DNA of 64,000 nt from Bugulina stolonifera (GCA_935421135.1 OW285192.1:16593001-16657000), one strand, 5' to 3'. Counted from the stretch's first letter, positions 38,745 to 51,379 are shown. Made by a program: numbers and translations. Notes: a model not told the origin generated them from the letters alone.

Positions 38745-41700
38745 ATGTCTGCGATTGTTGGAAAACAACGGTCTGGAATATTCCAGATCAGTGAGAACCC
38801 ATTGAAGCTTGCGGACATGGGTGAGTGGTAACACATTGGTACAGGTAGGCTACACCAGAATGTGACATAGCATACATAGAATTACTATCAATAGCCTAAT
38901 ACAGTGATAATTCACACGAATGTTATATTACATGTATGTACTGGAATCAACACTCATACTTGTAATGAGGCCTTGCCGGCTGCCGTTAGACACAATTTTA
39001 TATAAACTTGTATACATCTAGCCCTAGGCCCTATATTCCGCAGGTAATAGCTCTATGCCCCATCAGTAAACTATACAGAGTAGCAAAACTTGTGGAACTC
39101 GCAGGGTGCCATGCTAGGTAGACTGGGGCCGGGTCCCATGCTTTACTGGCATGACCATGTTTTACGATGATGGCTATCAATCACGTGTACTAGAAAACTA
39201 AGGCTAGGAATGTATTACATAACCTATACCAGCACATATCAGACTCCAAAGTGTACCTTAGGAACACATTGATCTCTAACCTAGAGGAGCAGTATTATTG
39301 TAGTTTTATCTCTGTTTTGTAACAGGAACAACACTTGGAGATATAACAATGTAATCTATGTTATGTAACAAGATAATCTAGGGATTAGTAGTTCACAATA
39401 ATCTACCATCCATTGTTACATCACTAATACTTTAATTGTTTATATTACCAAGTCTGTTATCACTCATTCACTAATCAACACTGTAATGTTATGTAATGCA
39501 ATATAACTTGTTTTTTATTATGACGAATGGCTCATCTGTCTCTTGCTCCAAGTGTGATACAAATTGCAACTTTAAATTTTTGAGCCGAAAGGTTTTCAGG
39601 TTAGCATCGGCGCAGTCAAAGTGATCACAGATTTTACTTAACCCTTTGAAGCCTTTGTAGCTTTGTAGTGACTAAAGTCTACAACACTAGCAGGAAATAA
39701 TTTGCAGGGCAGTAACAGGATGGTACTATGGGATCTATCCTTGACACCACACGTCAGAATTTGCATTATACAACGTACACATAATATTTACATGTACCAG
39801 TGTATGTCAATAATACACAGAAAACTTCAGTAAACTAATTATATTACAATTCATGTACATGTACAATGTATATAAAACAATATTTTTTATTTAAAAGAAG
39901 ATAAAATTGCAGATAAAAACAATGTTCCTCTAGTATTGGTTTCTCGCTTGTTGAGCAGTCATCAAGCAAAACAGAGCTTTATTCCCATGATTGTGTGTTA
40001 TACCCTAATAATATCTTCATAACAAGCAATACTTTTTCAATTCCCATGAAAATGTGATACATTTCATTTTTAGCATTTTTAGCATTTTTCAGCATTTTTT
40101 GGCATTTTTTTACATTATGTATCCTCATTACATGGGTTAGATTAGTTGATTTAGTATATAGGCTGGGCTTATATGAATACCTGCACCATGTGAGGATATA
40201 CTGAGGTGATAAACTGAATGAGGAGTTGCTGGCCCTGCAATACGGCTTCTAACCTTTGTTGTAGGAGAGAAGGACATTGGTGTACCCAACCTGTCATACT
40301 ATGCCAGTGTGACAGATCTACCTCAAGCGGTGTTTCAGTTAGTTCAGATGACGGACATCAATGGGACAGGACAGTCTATCTCCATCAGAGGTCAGTATAG
40401 GCCTACCTGTGAAACAGGGTTCACCATCACTGAATAGTGAGCTGAAATATCAGCCTAGCACCAATCAATTGATATGTACCTACTATAATAGATGATGCAG
40501 TGTAATTGTTTGTTTATTAGCTGTATAAATAGGATGATACCTTTTCCCTCTCTCCCGTTCTTAGTGCTATGCATGTAATTATATGCATGTATTATGTACA
40601 TTGTGCTACAGAATAATTTTTTTTTTCAGGCTTGTGCAAAATTGCATATTACATCTTCGACGGAATCAATAGTATTATCTCATTAGAGTGTTCCTGCTGT
40701 TACATTATCATATATTCCCTAAATGTAGTACAAATTACACAATGTACTTTATCTCCATGCCTGCTAGATCTAGGTCTGACTGAGCCATATGATGATACTG
40801 AGGAAAGTGAGGATGATAAATCAGGTGCTCCAAGGTGTCATCATCATTTGACTAGACCTGCCTACCGCTTCTGTGTAGACTGCCTGGAGTATGTCTGCAG
40901 CAGGTGCCATAGGATTCACCATTCTTTACACAGGGCCATCAGCTGTGACTCTCTCAATTGTGACAACACTGGTAGGTGCTCATAAATTCAATCATTTTAA
41001 CAGAAAGCAGAGTATGGACTGATATGTTTAATCAAAAGAAGTAAAATGTCATGTGCAATGGTGTGTTTATTACAGAGTTCAATGTGACAATGCATCACAT
41101 ATTCTACTTGTCAATTTGAAAGGTGAACGGCCTATTCTGCAAGGCATCAACTAGTTAACTTTCTGGCATTTTTGTGCTTCAACAGGAAGTTCTCTCTCTC
41201 TCTCTACCCAGGAACACACTGTTCCCTGCGGTTATCACAATCTTCCAATTATGAGTTGACTACATGATATAGTACATGTATATTATTAAATAAAATTGGA
41301 ATTGTTTGGAGTACAAATCATATTAGATGCAGGAAAGACAGTGCTCACTTGCATGCACCTAGTTTTTTGGAGTTATCAGCCTTTGTATATAGTATTGTAA
41401 TGTAGGTTACTTTGTTTACAGAATTTAGGCCATTGTATACACTATACTGTCACCAATAATATCATGGATGTATCAAAATAGAGAGCAATGTAAGCAAGGA
41501 TCAAGTATCAATGATAATGAACTCACAATATAGAATGATATACATGTAGTTTAATCTTCTGATAACCACAAATTCTCTAAAATGATGCTTGTATAACATA
41601 TCAAAAGGGCGTTTGTTTTAACACACATTGTTCAATCCAATTACTATTTAGTTTCAATCCTCGATGTATTTAACCTGTAAAGTAATATTTTACAAGTGCA

Positions 41701-44700
41701 GTCTGTTTGCAACTTTATACGCACCACACATCCTTGTATTATTGTGAAAATATTATGATTGTTTCAAGTTACCTGAACTTTGTACATTGATTTCAGTTTT
41801 ATATTAGTTATGTCAGAATTTAGTATCCAGCAGTGACACTTTGTATTTTACTAAGTACAACCCTAAGGCTGGAGACACATGGCTCTAATATACCAATTAT
41901 AACACAATGTAGTAGCAATCAGCACAGTCAATGTTTGTAAGCAGGGGAGAAAAGAGCGGCTCATAATGAACTTTATGGCTCCTGACCCGTCTCCCCCTGC
42001 CTTCTAGGTACTTTCTTATAAATGTAAAGGGTTTGGTCAAGAAATAAACAGGAAAGGTCATTGTAGCCTTAGTTCTATGATACATGTTGCAGAGGTGTCT
42101 GAAGTCTATGCAAAGTGTATAGGGCTAGCAGAGAAGTATCAAGACACATTGGAGACTGAATTAGAATCTTTGGAGCTCAGCTTATCTGATTCATTAACAC
42201 AGGTTGATAAGATATTTGAAGAGCTACACGCTAGGTGTGTACTGTAGTTACATTTTGTAACCTATGCCAAAACTAGTTTTATATTATTTTTGTGGGTATA
42301 ATTATACGAGCCTGAGAACAACTTTAGTGTATGCAAATACTTTAAACTATAGCAACTTTATTGTATGAGATGGAAGAGACTTGGTACTATTTAGTAATAG
42401 TCAGTATGCAAGAGAGAATAACTCCTAAGCGTTTTTGTAGAGTAAATGCAAAGAAAGACGCTACTGTCCTCAGAGTAAAAGACGTAATAGCAGCACAATG
42501 TCGGAGAATATCTGAGAAAATGGAGGGGAATCAGATTATCCTAAATCAGCTTAAAAACTCTGCAGATGAAGGTATCTGTTGACTGCTATTCAGTCTGTAA
42601 ATACAGCATGCTGATTGGTTAAAATTGCACAGAATTTTTTCACCTGTTGACAATTCTCTGTAAGGGCTATCAGCGATACCCATGTAAGCAATCTACTGGA
42701 ATAATGCACTCTATCTAAAGATATAACCCATCAATAATTTCTATTTCTCACCCTTTGGTTTGCTCTTCCCCTTCTTTATATCATAATAAATTGGAGAAAG
42801 ACAACTCCTTTATATTGTATACTACTTCGCATCCATAGTGCATTCTTTCATTAAATCTGGGGGGTAACCATTTTAGATTCTGCCGCATCAGATAGCAGTT
42901 ACAAGGGGACGCCACGGAGGATGTTTGTTGTGCCAATCACGGCGCTTTCCATTGAGGTGAAGGTCGATGACCTGGTGCTGCCAGAAGTGGACGTTCAGAT
43001 AAAGACTGTAGCTTCCCCTGTGTGCACAGAAGAATCGGAGTGCCCTGGGACTCTCTCGGTAAACAGTGTGAACACTGTTGGTTCTAAGGGTGAGGTTTGG
43101 TTCTCTGAATTCCTGCAGATACTTGCATATGTAGGTCTGCCACTGGTAGCCGAAGATACATGTATGTTGTGACTTCATATACTTATAAGCATGGGTATCT
43201 GCTCAGTTGTATTTAACACAAATTCATTTCCTAATTCTAATCGTGACACCCTTGTGATTGAAAGCAGCTTTCATGTAGGTCTTGGAGGGCCCTAAGCATA
43301 GTTGGAAAAGGGCTGCATTGTTTGTACTGTTCAATAGCATCAAGATGTTTGTATGTTGACCTTATACAATACCATAATTGCTTGCAGAATATCTACTGTA
43401 TCTATATCCACCTGTACTGTATCTACAGTCATCGTCAAAAGTTTAAGACCACCTTCATTATTTCAAGGGAATAGAGTTTTGCATGATTAACGTGAATATT
43501 TTTTATTTAACCACCAATAATTTGTAAAATTATATCTAGGTAAAGCATTACAACATCCCTGTATCCATTTATGTCTTTGTTTGGCCAAAATTTTCTGTGC
43601 TCACCCTTATTTTTGATGGCAGCGTCTCGCCTTCTTGGCATGCTTTTTTACTAGCTTGCGGCAGTAATCCTTGCTGATGTCCTTCGCAAGCACTGACTTG
43701 ATGGCTTCTATCAGCTGAATTATATTTTCTATCACGCTATCTTTCATTATTGACCAGAATTCTTTTAATTGGGTTAAGGCCAGGGTTGTTACCTGCCTAC
43801 TGCAGAGCTTCTATATCAACGCTTTTTTAGCATTGCTGATGTGAGCCGTGGCTTTGCCGAAGGTTTTCGAGATCACGGGCCATATTCTTTGACTAAGCTT
43901 TGTGAGACTGTTTTTAAACTGATTTTGGTTCGAGTGGAACCACAAACAGTCTATTGCAGCTTAGACAAAAAATATAGCCCGTGATCTCGAAAACCTTCAG
44001 CAAAGCCACGGCTCACATCAGCAATGCTTAAAAAGCGTTGACATAGAAGTTCTACAGTGGGCAGGTAACAAAAAACACTAGTCACATATGAAAGATAAAG
44101 TGGTAGGAAGATAGATTTCAGTTGATATAAGTCGTCAATTCAGTGCGGGTGAAGGATATTAGCAAGAATTATTGCCGTAATCCAGCAAAAACCAAGCCGA
44201 GAATGGCTAAAGCCGAGAATGGCTAAAGCCGTTACGAAAAATAAGGATTGGCACAGAAGATGTTGACTAAACATAAATATAAATGGATGCAGAGGTGTTG
44301 TAATGCTTTACCTAGATGTAATTTTACAAATTATTGGTGGTTAAATAAAAAATATTCACGTCAATCATGCAAAACTCTATTCCCTTGAAATAATGAAGGT
44401 GGTCTTTAACTTTTGACGATGGCTGTATATCCATCCGTACTGTATCTATACGTATACCCACCCGTACTGTATCTATACCTCACCCGTATCTACTCAGGTC
44501 ACAGAGAGCTCGAATTCAGGCTGCCAGGAGGTATATGTGTTGATAAAGAGAACAATCTCTATGTGGCTGACGAAGGTAACAACAGAATACAATGGATCAG
44601 TAAAGATGGTTATGCCTTGGGCAGCTTTACTTGGGGACAGAAAAACTACCTTATAACAGATGTGACCTATGACCCAACATGTGATAGGCTAATTGTACCC

Positions 44701-46947
44701 AGAGCATACAGCGAGCACGGTAAATACAATCCCCTTCGCATAATCGTTTGGCTTGTCACTGTTTTTTAACACGTTGACATAATCTTCCTTGTATGGTGAA
44801 GACAATAGCACTCATGAAATGAAATGAAATAATATATCATTGCAGCAGAATTATGTAAGTTTTACTGTGTAAACATGTCAACTATTTTCTATTGAGTTGC
44901 TGTGATCCTGGTTTCTTATCATGGGGCACTCATAATCTATTGATCATAATCAGAAGTTATCCTCTCTCTATTTATCTTCCTTTTCGTTTTTTCTAAGACC
45001 CTAATTATGAAGCATGCCAAATCGTCTTCTACGTAGATGTCTAGCCAAAGAATGAAAATAAGGAAGTAGATATTTACTAGCTTCCAGTGCACATTTGTGT
45101 TGTATATACTGACAAACATACATTACAGTAATGTATAGTGTCCAGTCATACTTCATGGCATCAGTACTTGTACGTGTTTCAATTGTCACATTTCTCATAC
45201 TCAATCATCTACAGGTTTGTTGAAATGTTCTACGTTCTCGTACGTCACACTAGAGGGCAGAGAGATAAGTCGATTTACTGTGCCTGGAATGCAAGGAGGT
45301 CTATTTACACACTGTGGAGAGGGAGGTGACATCCTTATAACCGATTTGGTGAAGAAGTCAGTGTTTGTGATCAAAGATGGGCACGTCAGACAAGAAATAT
45401 CAGACTTACAATATCTTAAGGTAGCAAGTCATGAAAATATGGTTTAAACTTACCACAATTTTTTATTTGGTGACCTAGTCTGCTATGATCTTATATTCCT
45501 CAAGTATTCAAGCTCCGAATGACCTTCTCTTTGCTAGAAAAATGTGGTAAAACTTGGTATTAACTGTGGTCACCGGTACAATATTATGGAGCATTTAACT
45601 CCAGTTTGAAACAAATTGATTTTGGCTGGCTGGTGCTTGGAAGAAATCTGTATTATTCGTTGAATTATAATATGTAGGGAAAGAGCATGCAGTCTTGTCT
45701 TGTAATCTATTTAGCACATAGATGTTCATGCCTTGTGTCACATAATATTGTACTACAAGAGTAATTATTTTTATCCATGTGGTTGCTACTGTACATGTAC
45801 ATGTGCATGTACATGTACATGAAGAGCTGCATTCCAAAATGTACATGTACATGTACATTGTATATAAACGGTACGTGGTCAACATTAACATGTACATTAT
45901 CTATTTATATAATATGTACATTGCATATGCTGTATAATACATAATAGTATATACTCAATCTGCATACAGTGTACTGACTCGGTGTTTAACACCTCATCAG
46001 TGCAGCTCAGATATACATGTATATATGTCTGGTAGTGCACCTTGGCAGTACAGCATATTTACTGTACAGTGTATTTGAAAGGTGTGAAACACACTGCGCC
46101 AGAGTTCTCAAGCTACCAGAGACAGTGAGAATTGCACAGTGTATCTCCCAGTTAGAGTGCCCAAGAAATTGATATTGCTACCAATTCTGAGTGTAATTAG
46201 ATGTACACTGTAAATACATGTACAATAGAAATGCTTGTGTTTTGTAGCAACCAGCTCACAGTGTGTTTGGTAGGGAAGATGAGATACTAGTGGTAGATAG
46301 CTCTAGGAAAGTGGTGGCAGTTTTTGACATGGATGGTTTACATATCAGAGATATTGGACTGTCCGAAGGTTAGAAATTGTGTACAGGTGTACAGCTTACC
46401 AGACCCCATGATATTACCCATACTCCATAGTAATACCCATACTCCATAGTATTACCCATACCCCATAGTATTACCCATACTCCATAGTATTACCTGTACA
46501 TGGGTACACAACAAATGCGTACATTTCAAACTACATGGTTGGTTGTTGATGAATTTACGTTGCCATGCAAATGTCATGTAGATGTAGATGACAAGTAGCA
46601 CCAGTGTCTGGTTTGATGACGTCATACTTGGCAATATTAGCATTTACTACGTTAAAGGAAATACTATGTGGAATCTATTATTTGCATATTTCACAGATGG
46701 AGCGCCAGATATGAGGAAGCCAAGTGGAGTATCCATTGATAAGACATGTGGTATAATAGCTGTTACTGATTGGTCGGCTGATAAGGTGCTCCTTTACTCC
46801 TACCAGGGAGCACTGCTCTCAACTGTCAATGGATTCAAGTGCCCCCACAGTGTCTATATAAATGATTACCACAGAATGGTGGTCACTGACTGCTGGAACA
46901 ATCAGCTCAAAGTTTTCAGCTATTCTCCGGAGGTTCCATCAGTGTAG
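38745..46947 (+). CDS. B-box / coiled-coil / NHL-repeat protein (TRIM-NHL-like, RING-less)
   Basis: Exons 38745-38820, 40265-40390, 40768-40971, 42093-42234, 42441-42571, 42877-43089, 44498-44719, 45215-45420, 46248-46368, 46697-46947 join to 1692 nt (563 aa). The N-terminal 67 residues are unrecognised. A B-box type 2 zinc site follows (CHHH, CVDC, CSRC, HRIHH, about residues 80-120), then two helical exons rich in Glu, Leu and Lys (about 136-226, probable coiled coil), a linker, and at least four beta-propeller-type repeats with the NHL signatures PGGICVDKENNLYVADEGNN and PHSVYINDYHRMVVTDCWNN. TRIM-NHL relatives act as scaffolds, ubiquitin ligases or RNA-binding regulators. Here no RING finger is seen before the B-box, so ligase activity is not supported. 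The intron 43090-44497 contains a Tc1-like element. The start is the first ATG of an exon with a good GTGAGT donor; an earlier 5' exon carrying a RING cannot be excluded. Confidence 0.75.
43426..44425. mobile_element. Tc1-like foldback element, 1 kb
   Basis: Ends CAGTCATCGTCAAAAGTTTA and its inverse, flanked by TA on both sides (43424-43425, 44426-44427). Terminal arms of about 150-200 bp are followed by a second, inner inverted repeat (about 43785-43900 and 43965-44075). The minus strand at about 43775-43609 keeps the C-terminal tail of a DDE transposase (GLNPIK then FWSIMKD and KKHAKKARR) with one frameshift. In an intron of the B-box/NHL gene. Confidence 0.8.
45788..45862. repeat. ACATGT hexamer arrays
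   Basis: Two self-complementary runs of TACATG in an intron of the B-box/NHL gene. The same word occurs in short runs across the window (for example 10135, 32530, 59215). Confidence 0.85.
46400..46495. repeat. 19-bp minisatellite (ATTACCCATACTCCATAGT)
   Basis: About 4.5 near-perfect copies in the last intron of the B-box/NHL gene. Confidence 0.92.
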
Positions 46948-47075
46948 AGAAAACGAAATTGATGTTTTTGTTGTTTTTAGACAGAAATTTCAAGGTTGCA
47001 TTTGAATTGCTATGGCTGTTACAATGTCATCATGAGAAGGTTGGGGATACCTGCTGTTTTTGCAAAGTCCTCGGA

Positions 47076-47165
47076 ACAGTGTTGCTATGGGAACAGTGTT
47101 TCTATGGGAACAGTGTTGCTATGGGAACAGTGTTTCTATGGGAACAGTGTTGCTATAAGAACAGC
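47076..47165. repeat. 17-bp minisatellite (GTGTTGCTATGGGAACA)
   Basis: About five copies alternating GTTGCT and GTTTCT, 130 bp after the stop of the B-box/NHL gene, so possibly in its 3' UTR. Confidence 0.92.
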
Positions 47166-47845
47166 TTTTCTATCAGTCATCAAACAGAAAATAAGCAAAT
47201 ATTATGAAATTTATCCTAGAAGCAGGGGATGCAACGACCTGGAGATAAGCTAGTCATTTACAATCAAGTAAATTTTTTATTCATGTAGCAGCAGCTAAAA
47301 TGCTCATCATACCAATGTTGAAGTTGCTACCTCTTTCTTTTACAAATTTGAGTTTATCTCTACTTTATTGCATTGAGGCCTATTTGTACTGGAGTTGTCC
47401 ATCTATTTATTTCGAATTGAAATATTACCATAAGATATATAAGGAAATCTAAATGAAACACTGACTTTTTCAGATCAATGCTGTATAACACTGGCCTGGA
47501 CATGGCAGAAATAATTAGAAGAATACAATATAGTGTTCGTATAATAGTTATAATTAAAGAGGGTAACCATGTGCACTTGTAGTACATGTACATGTATAAT
47601 ACATCTATTATAAATATACAGTGCATGCATACGTGTACCATTGTACATTATTTGTAAACTAAGGATACTCATAAGTAGCGTAATGATTATAACAAGAAGT
47701 TGTCCTCTCCCAATTCTTTCTCTTTGGGAGAGGACAACTTTTTGTTATGACCATTAGCTCATGAATGCTCATGTTCCTCCATTAGACTTTATCATAAAGC
47801 CATATAATGCACATGTAAGGTATGACTTATATGCATCAAAAATGC

Positions 47846-48328
47846 CAGAGCTGGGTCAAAGTCAGACTTGAAGTCAACAAGTCGAGTCATTTCTACAATT
47901 GTGAAGGCATGTTCAAAGTCAAGTCAAGTCAAATGCAAGTCACATGAGAGACAACTGCACGAATTTTACATATTCAAAATCATTTCACTTTTTATTCGCA
48001 TACATTCCAAGACAAGCAACACACCAGTGTAGCAGCTTAGCTAAACATGTGCATATTATAATATTATGTATGCACTTATGGTAAAGAAATAGTCGATACA
48101 ACATGTACACACAGATATACTGGCAAGATAGTTTAGGCTGGTCACATTGTGGTACTGCACATAAACTCTGCTACATTTGCTTGGTAAACTTACAAGTCAA
48201 AGTCCAAGTCATGTCAAGTCACATCAAGATGCTAGTTCAAGTCATGTCAAGTCAAGTCACTAAGTTGACTTATGGCTTGACATGACTTGTCTCTTCAAGT
48301 TGAAACTACCAATTTGACCTAGAGCTCT
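47846..48328. mobile_element. hAT-like relative of the CAAGTC element
   Basis: Begins CAGAGCTGGGTCAAAGTC and ends TTTGACCTAGAGCTCT. It has scattered CAAGTCAAGTC words, as in 10193-11839 but without the satellite. The flanking 8-mers agree only partly (AAAAATGC and AAAAAACT). Confidence 0.55.
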
Positions 48329-48978
48329 AAAAAACTATTGTGCAAAATGTACATACTTGTAGAGGAGCCTGCGGTTTATTAGTAGTTCACAATGTTCAAA
48401 TCGACCTCCCTTTCACAAAATAAAGACTGAGAGGGAACAACTTCTATGTGATCATGGATTAGACACATTATTGACATCTTTTATCTCAAGTAAATTGTGC
48501 AATGCTTATAGTATAAACTTGGTTCATTCAAGCACAAAATAATACAACAAAGTTCTTTCACTGCTGTACAATAGCAGCACAAAAGCATTCCACTTTTCAT
48601 GCCAATCACTATAATTGAAACAGAGGCTAGGTGACTGCAGCTCTCACTGAATACGTGGCTCACCTTGTACACTTGGGCATCCAGTTGGCAGTTGTATCTG
48701 CTGAAGGTAGAGACTAGAGACTGCTACTATGACAAAGGTAAGAATGAATATAGTACAATGTAGTAGATACAAGTATAAATAACCTACTGCTTTGTATTAC
48801 AATTTTACTTACATGTAGATACACAAAGTATCTAATACATGTATAGTACATGCATACTCAATCTATAGAAGAGTCGATTCAGAATGTATATAAAGTAGAA
48901 ATCTGCAGACCTCCAGGGATTGGGTGATTGGAAGCAGCCGTCGGATTGGAAAACAGTCAAATACTCAATCAGCTGTCA

Positions 48979-48984
48979 AACATT
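48979..48984. repeat. Target site duplication AACATT, left copy
   Basis: Perfect 6-bp match to 58813-58818 on the other side of the Polinton-like element. It sits directly outside the first inverted-repeat base. Confidence 0.85.
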
Positions 48985-49528
48985 AGTAGTATAGTCAGTG
49001 CAGATCTGCACAGACACCCGGTCATTTCCGCGTCTTATTAGCCCTAGATCCAAAAACTCCCCGGGCGGACGACCACCCCACCCGTCCTCTCGCCCCCTCC
49101 TCTCCCCTAAACCTCACTCTATGTGCAAAGCCCTAGAACCTACCCCCCGATCGCGGGTGGGGTTTCAAAAACCTCATCGGCTGTTCCGTAGAACCCAGTC
49201 TAAAGAGCAAACCCCTCGCCCGGTCCCACGGCTCGGGCGAGAGGGCGCGCGCGTACGCGCGCGCGCCCCCCGCCCCGCGAACCCCACCCGTCCTCCCTCC
49301 ACCCGTCCCCGCCCCTCCCCACCCCTCCCCACCCCAAACCCCTCCGCCTCGCCCTCCGCCTCGCTGCGGTTCTCGTTCGCGAGTCCAGCCGTGGCCCCAC
49401 GCCGCCGTCCCCCCGCCCGTCCCCCGCCCCTCCCCCGCTCTCCCGCCCCAACGACCCGTCGCTACCCTCGCGGGCGGACCGTCGGCTAGAGTAGGGTGAA
49501 GCGAAGGAAAATACGGGTTAGAGTAATG
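48985..49528 (+). repeat. Left terminal inverted repeat, 544 bp, GC-rich
   Basis: Begins AGTAGTATAGTCAGTGCAG and ends in GGTTAGAGTAATG. It is the reverse complement of 58269-58812; the one substitution I found is near 49232 (A here, G in the mirrored copy). It contains the 14-bp perfect palindrome GTGCAGATCTGCAC at 48998-49011 and a run of alternating CG around the GTACGC centre near 49255. Confidence 0.9.
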
Positions 49529-49559
49529 GTGTGTGATGTATTCTAGATGATATACGACC

Positions 49560-49930
49560 ATGAAAAATATGAGTCAGGGTAATGATACGCGAGTTTGTTT
49601 TAATTTTCAATACGTTTGAGAGTAATAATATAAAACTAAGTGATAAAAAACCTGATACACGACTATGAAAAATATGAGTAAGGGTAATGATACACGAGTT
49701 TGTTTTGATTTTCAATACGTTTGAGAGTAATAATATAAAACTAAGTGATAAAAAACTTGATACACAACTATGAAAAATATGAGTAAGGGTAATGATACGC
49801 GAGTTTGTTTTAATTTTCAATACGTTTGAGAGTAATAATATAAAATCAATCGATAAAAACCGATATACGACTATGAAGAATATGAGTAAGGCTAACGATA
49901 TACGAGTTTGAGAGTAATAATATGAAATCA
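49560..49930. repeat. Subterminal tandem repeat, about 3.5 copies of a 105-bp unit
   Basis: The word ATGAAAAATATGAG recurs at 49560, 49665 and 49770, and a variant at 49873 (spacings 105, 105, 103). AT-rich, with ACGAGTTTG and TAATATAAAA in each unit. It lies between the left inverted repeat and the stop of the leftward gene. Because 105 is divisible by three, one minus-strand frame stays open as a 35-residue hydrophobic repeat; I regard that as incidental. Confidence 0.85.
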
Positions 49931-49976
49931 ATTGATAAGTAGACACGAATGAGTGTGGATGACAAAAGTTTTTGCC

Positions 49977-51297
49977 TCAAAACTGTGCAGTGGCGGGGAG
50001 GAGACGCTCGCCGAGGATGGAGTCTAGAATGGCACAATCGTAGAATGTTCTCCCGCTCTTGGAAGTCTTCTGTCCCTTGTACACCATCACGGAGGGGAGG
50101 AGGTCTTTCATCGAAACTGCCAGACGTCCCGGAAGGAAGACCTCTCCCTTTCTTTCTTCGTTTCCAATCCGACACTCGTAGGCGGCAATGGAGTTGCTCG
50201 CGTTATCACCATCACCGCACCTTGGGACGTATGCGGGTCGGAGCGCGGTCACCACCAGCACAGAACCAACGGGGAATGAAGATAGCGTTTGCACTCGAAA
50301 AAATTCTTCCAACTGGGCCAAGGTCTTCTTTCTCAAGTCACCGGCCAGCTTTTTCATGGCTGCTCCTGGCAGGGAGCACACGCTCTCGATACGGTTGAAT
50401 GTGTTTTGTCCTTTAGCGGTCTCCTGCTGTCCCAAGTACACCATGATCCTAGGTGGAAGAGTAAGGTCCTTTAGCTCCTCTTCTTTGACATCCGCTAGCT
50501 TGGGCATGGCGTGACGAATGTTGGTGTGAAAGCTGATGCAATGTCTCATCCCCTTGTCATCCACATAGCTTGCCCTGGCTAAGAATGCTTTTCCGAATGC
50601 CGTTTCAACCACCGAACCTCCACTCACTTCTAGCACAGTTCCTGGCTCTAGCTCTGACAACTTCACCGTCGTCTGCAGAGAGCTCCTCTTCTCCGCTCCC
50701 ATGCTCCTACAATAACGAAAGTGGTGTATATAGATCCGACAAAGTGGTTAAACGGGAGAAAGATAGTACGGTAATTTATAGATATACGAACAGGGTTACT
50801 TACATTAGGGTTGCCGCCACTGCACGAGCTTTCTCCAGGCTTAGTCCCCCGCTCTTTTTCTTTCCCTTGCAAGGGGACTTGGTAGCTTTTTTTCCCTTCG
50901 TCGTCGTCTCACCACCATCCATTTCTTCCGTAGCCGTATCAGCTCCGTGGCCATCATCATCATCATCATCTGATATTACAATCACCTGGGATTTCTTCTT
51001 TTTCTTAGCACAGATTTCATCTCCTTTTGGGTTCTTCCTCTTCTTGGCTGTTGTGGTCTCGCCCCTATCCGAGGCCCGCTCCGGGGAGGACGGAGAGTCC
51101 GCCATGTTAGAAAGATCCTTTCGGGCAAGACTCCCCACTCCTATTATTTTCCCCTTCTTCCGTGCCTCTTTTAACGCATCCACCTCTTCTTTCCTCTTCT
51201 GACTGCACTCTTCTTCTTCAATAATTCCATCCATTTGTGAGTCCGTTAAGCCCGCAAATAGCTCTTCTTGGTTTTGGACTATGTTGTCAGTATCCAT
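49977..51297 (-). CDS. Spliced 407-aa protein: SIM-like acidic/basic tail plus tandem duplicated domain (candidate ssDNA-binding protein)
   Basis: Two minus-strand exons, 51297-50804 and 50706-49977, joined across a 97-bp intron with donor GTAAGT and acceptor TTGTAG; the codon is split in phase and the total is 1224 nt. The first 165 residues are charged and probably disordered: a Glu-rich start, Lys-rich nuclear-localisation-like stretches, and VIVISDDDDDD, a textbook SUMO-interaction motif. Residues from about 180 to 400 contain two copies of one domain. Each opens with a PGTVLEV / VGSVLVV strand and closes with VYLGQQETAKGQNTFNRI in copy 1 and VYKGQKTSKSGRTFYDCA in copy 2. Small beta-rich paired domains next to a replicative polymerase suggest an OB-fold ssDNA-binding protein; this is inference, as I do not recognise the family. 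TATA-like box at 51380-51387, about 83 nt before the ATG. Confidence 0.75.
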
Positions 51298-51379
51298 TGA
51301 TAATGTACTATTGTAGTAGTGTAGCTGTACAGTAGTGATGTGCTGAACTTTGAATGCTGAGACTGTGATCCCACTCTCC

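Noticed and set aside
48998..49561. Pro/Arg- and Gly-rich frames in the left inverted repeat, mirrored at 58308-58799
   Set aside because: GC-rich composition artefacts, duplicated because the repeat is inverted.
49518..49946. 142-codon hydrophobic minus-strand frame with 35-residue repeats
   Set aside because: Arises from the 105-bp subterminal repeat; AT-rich, no conserved motif, probably incidental.
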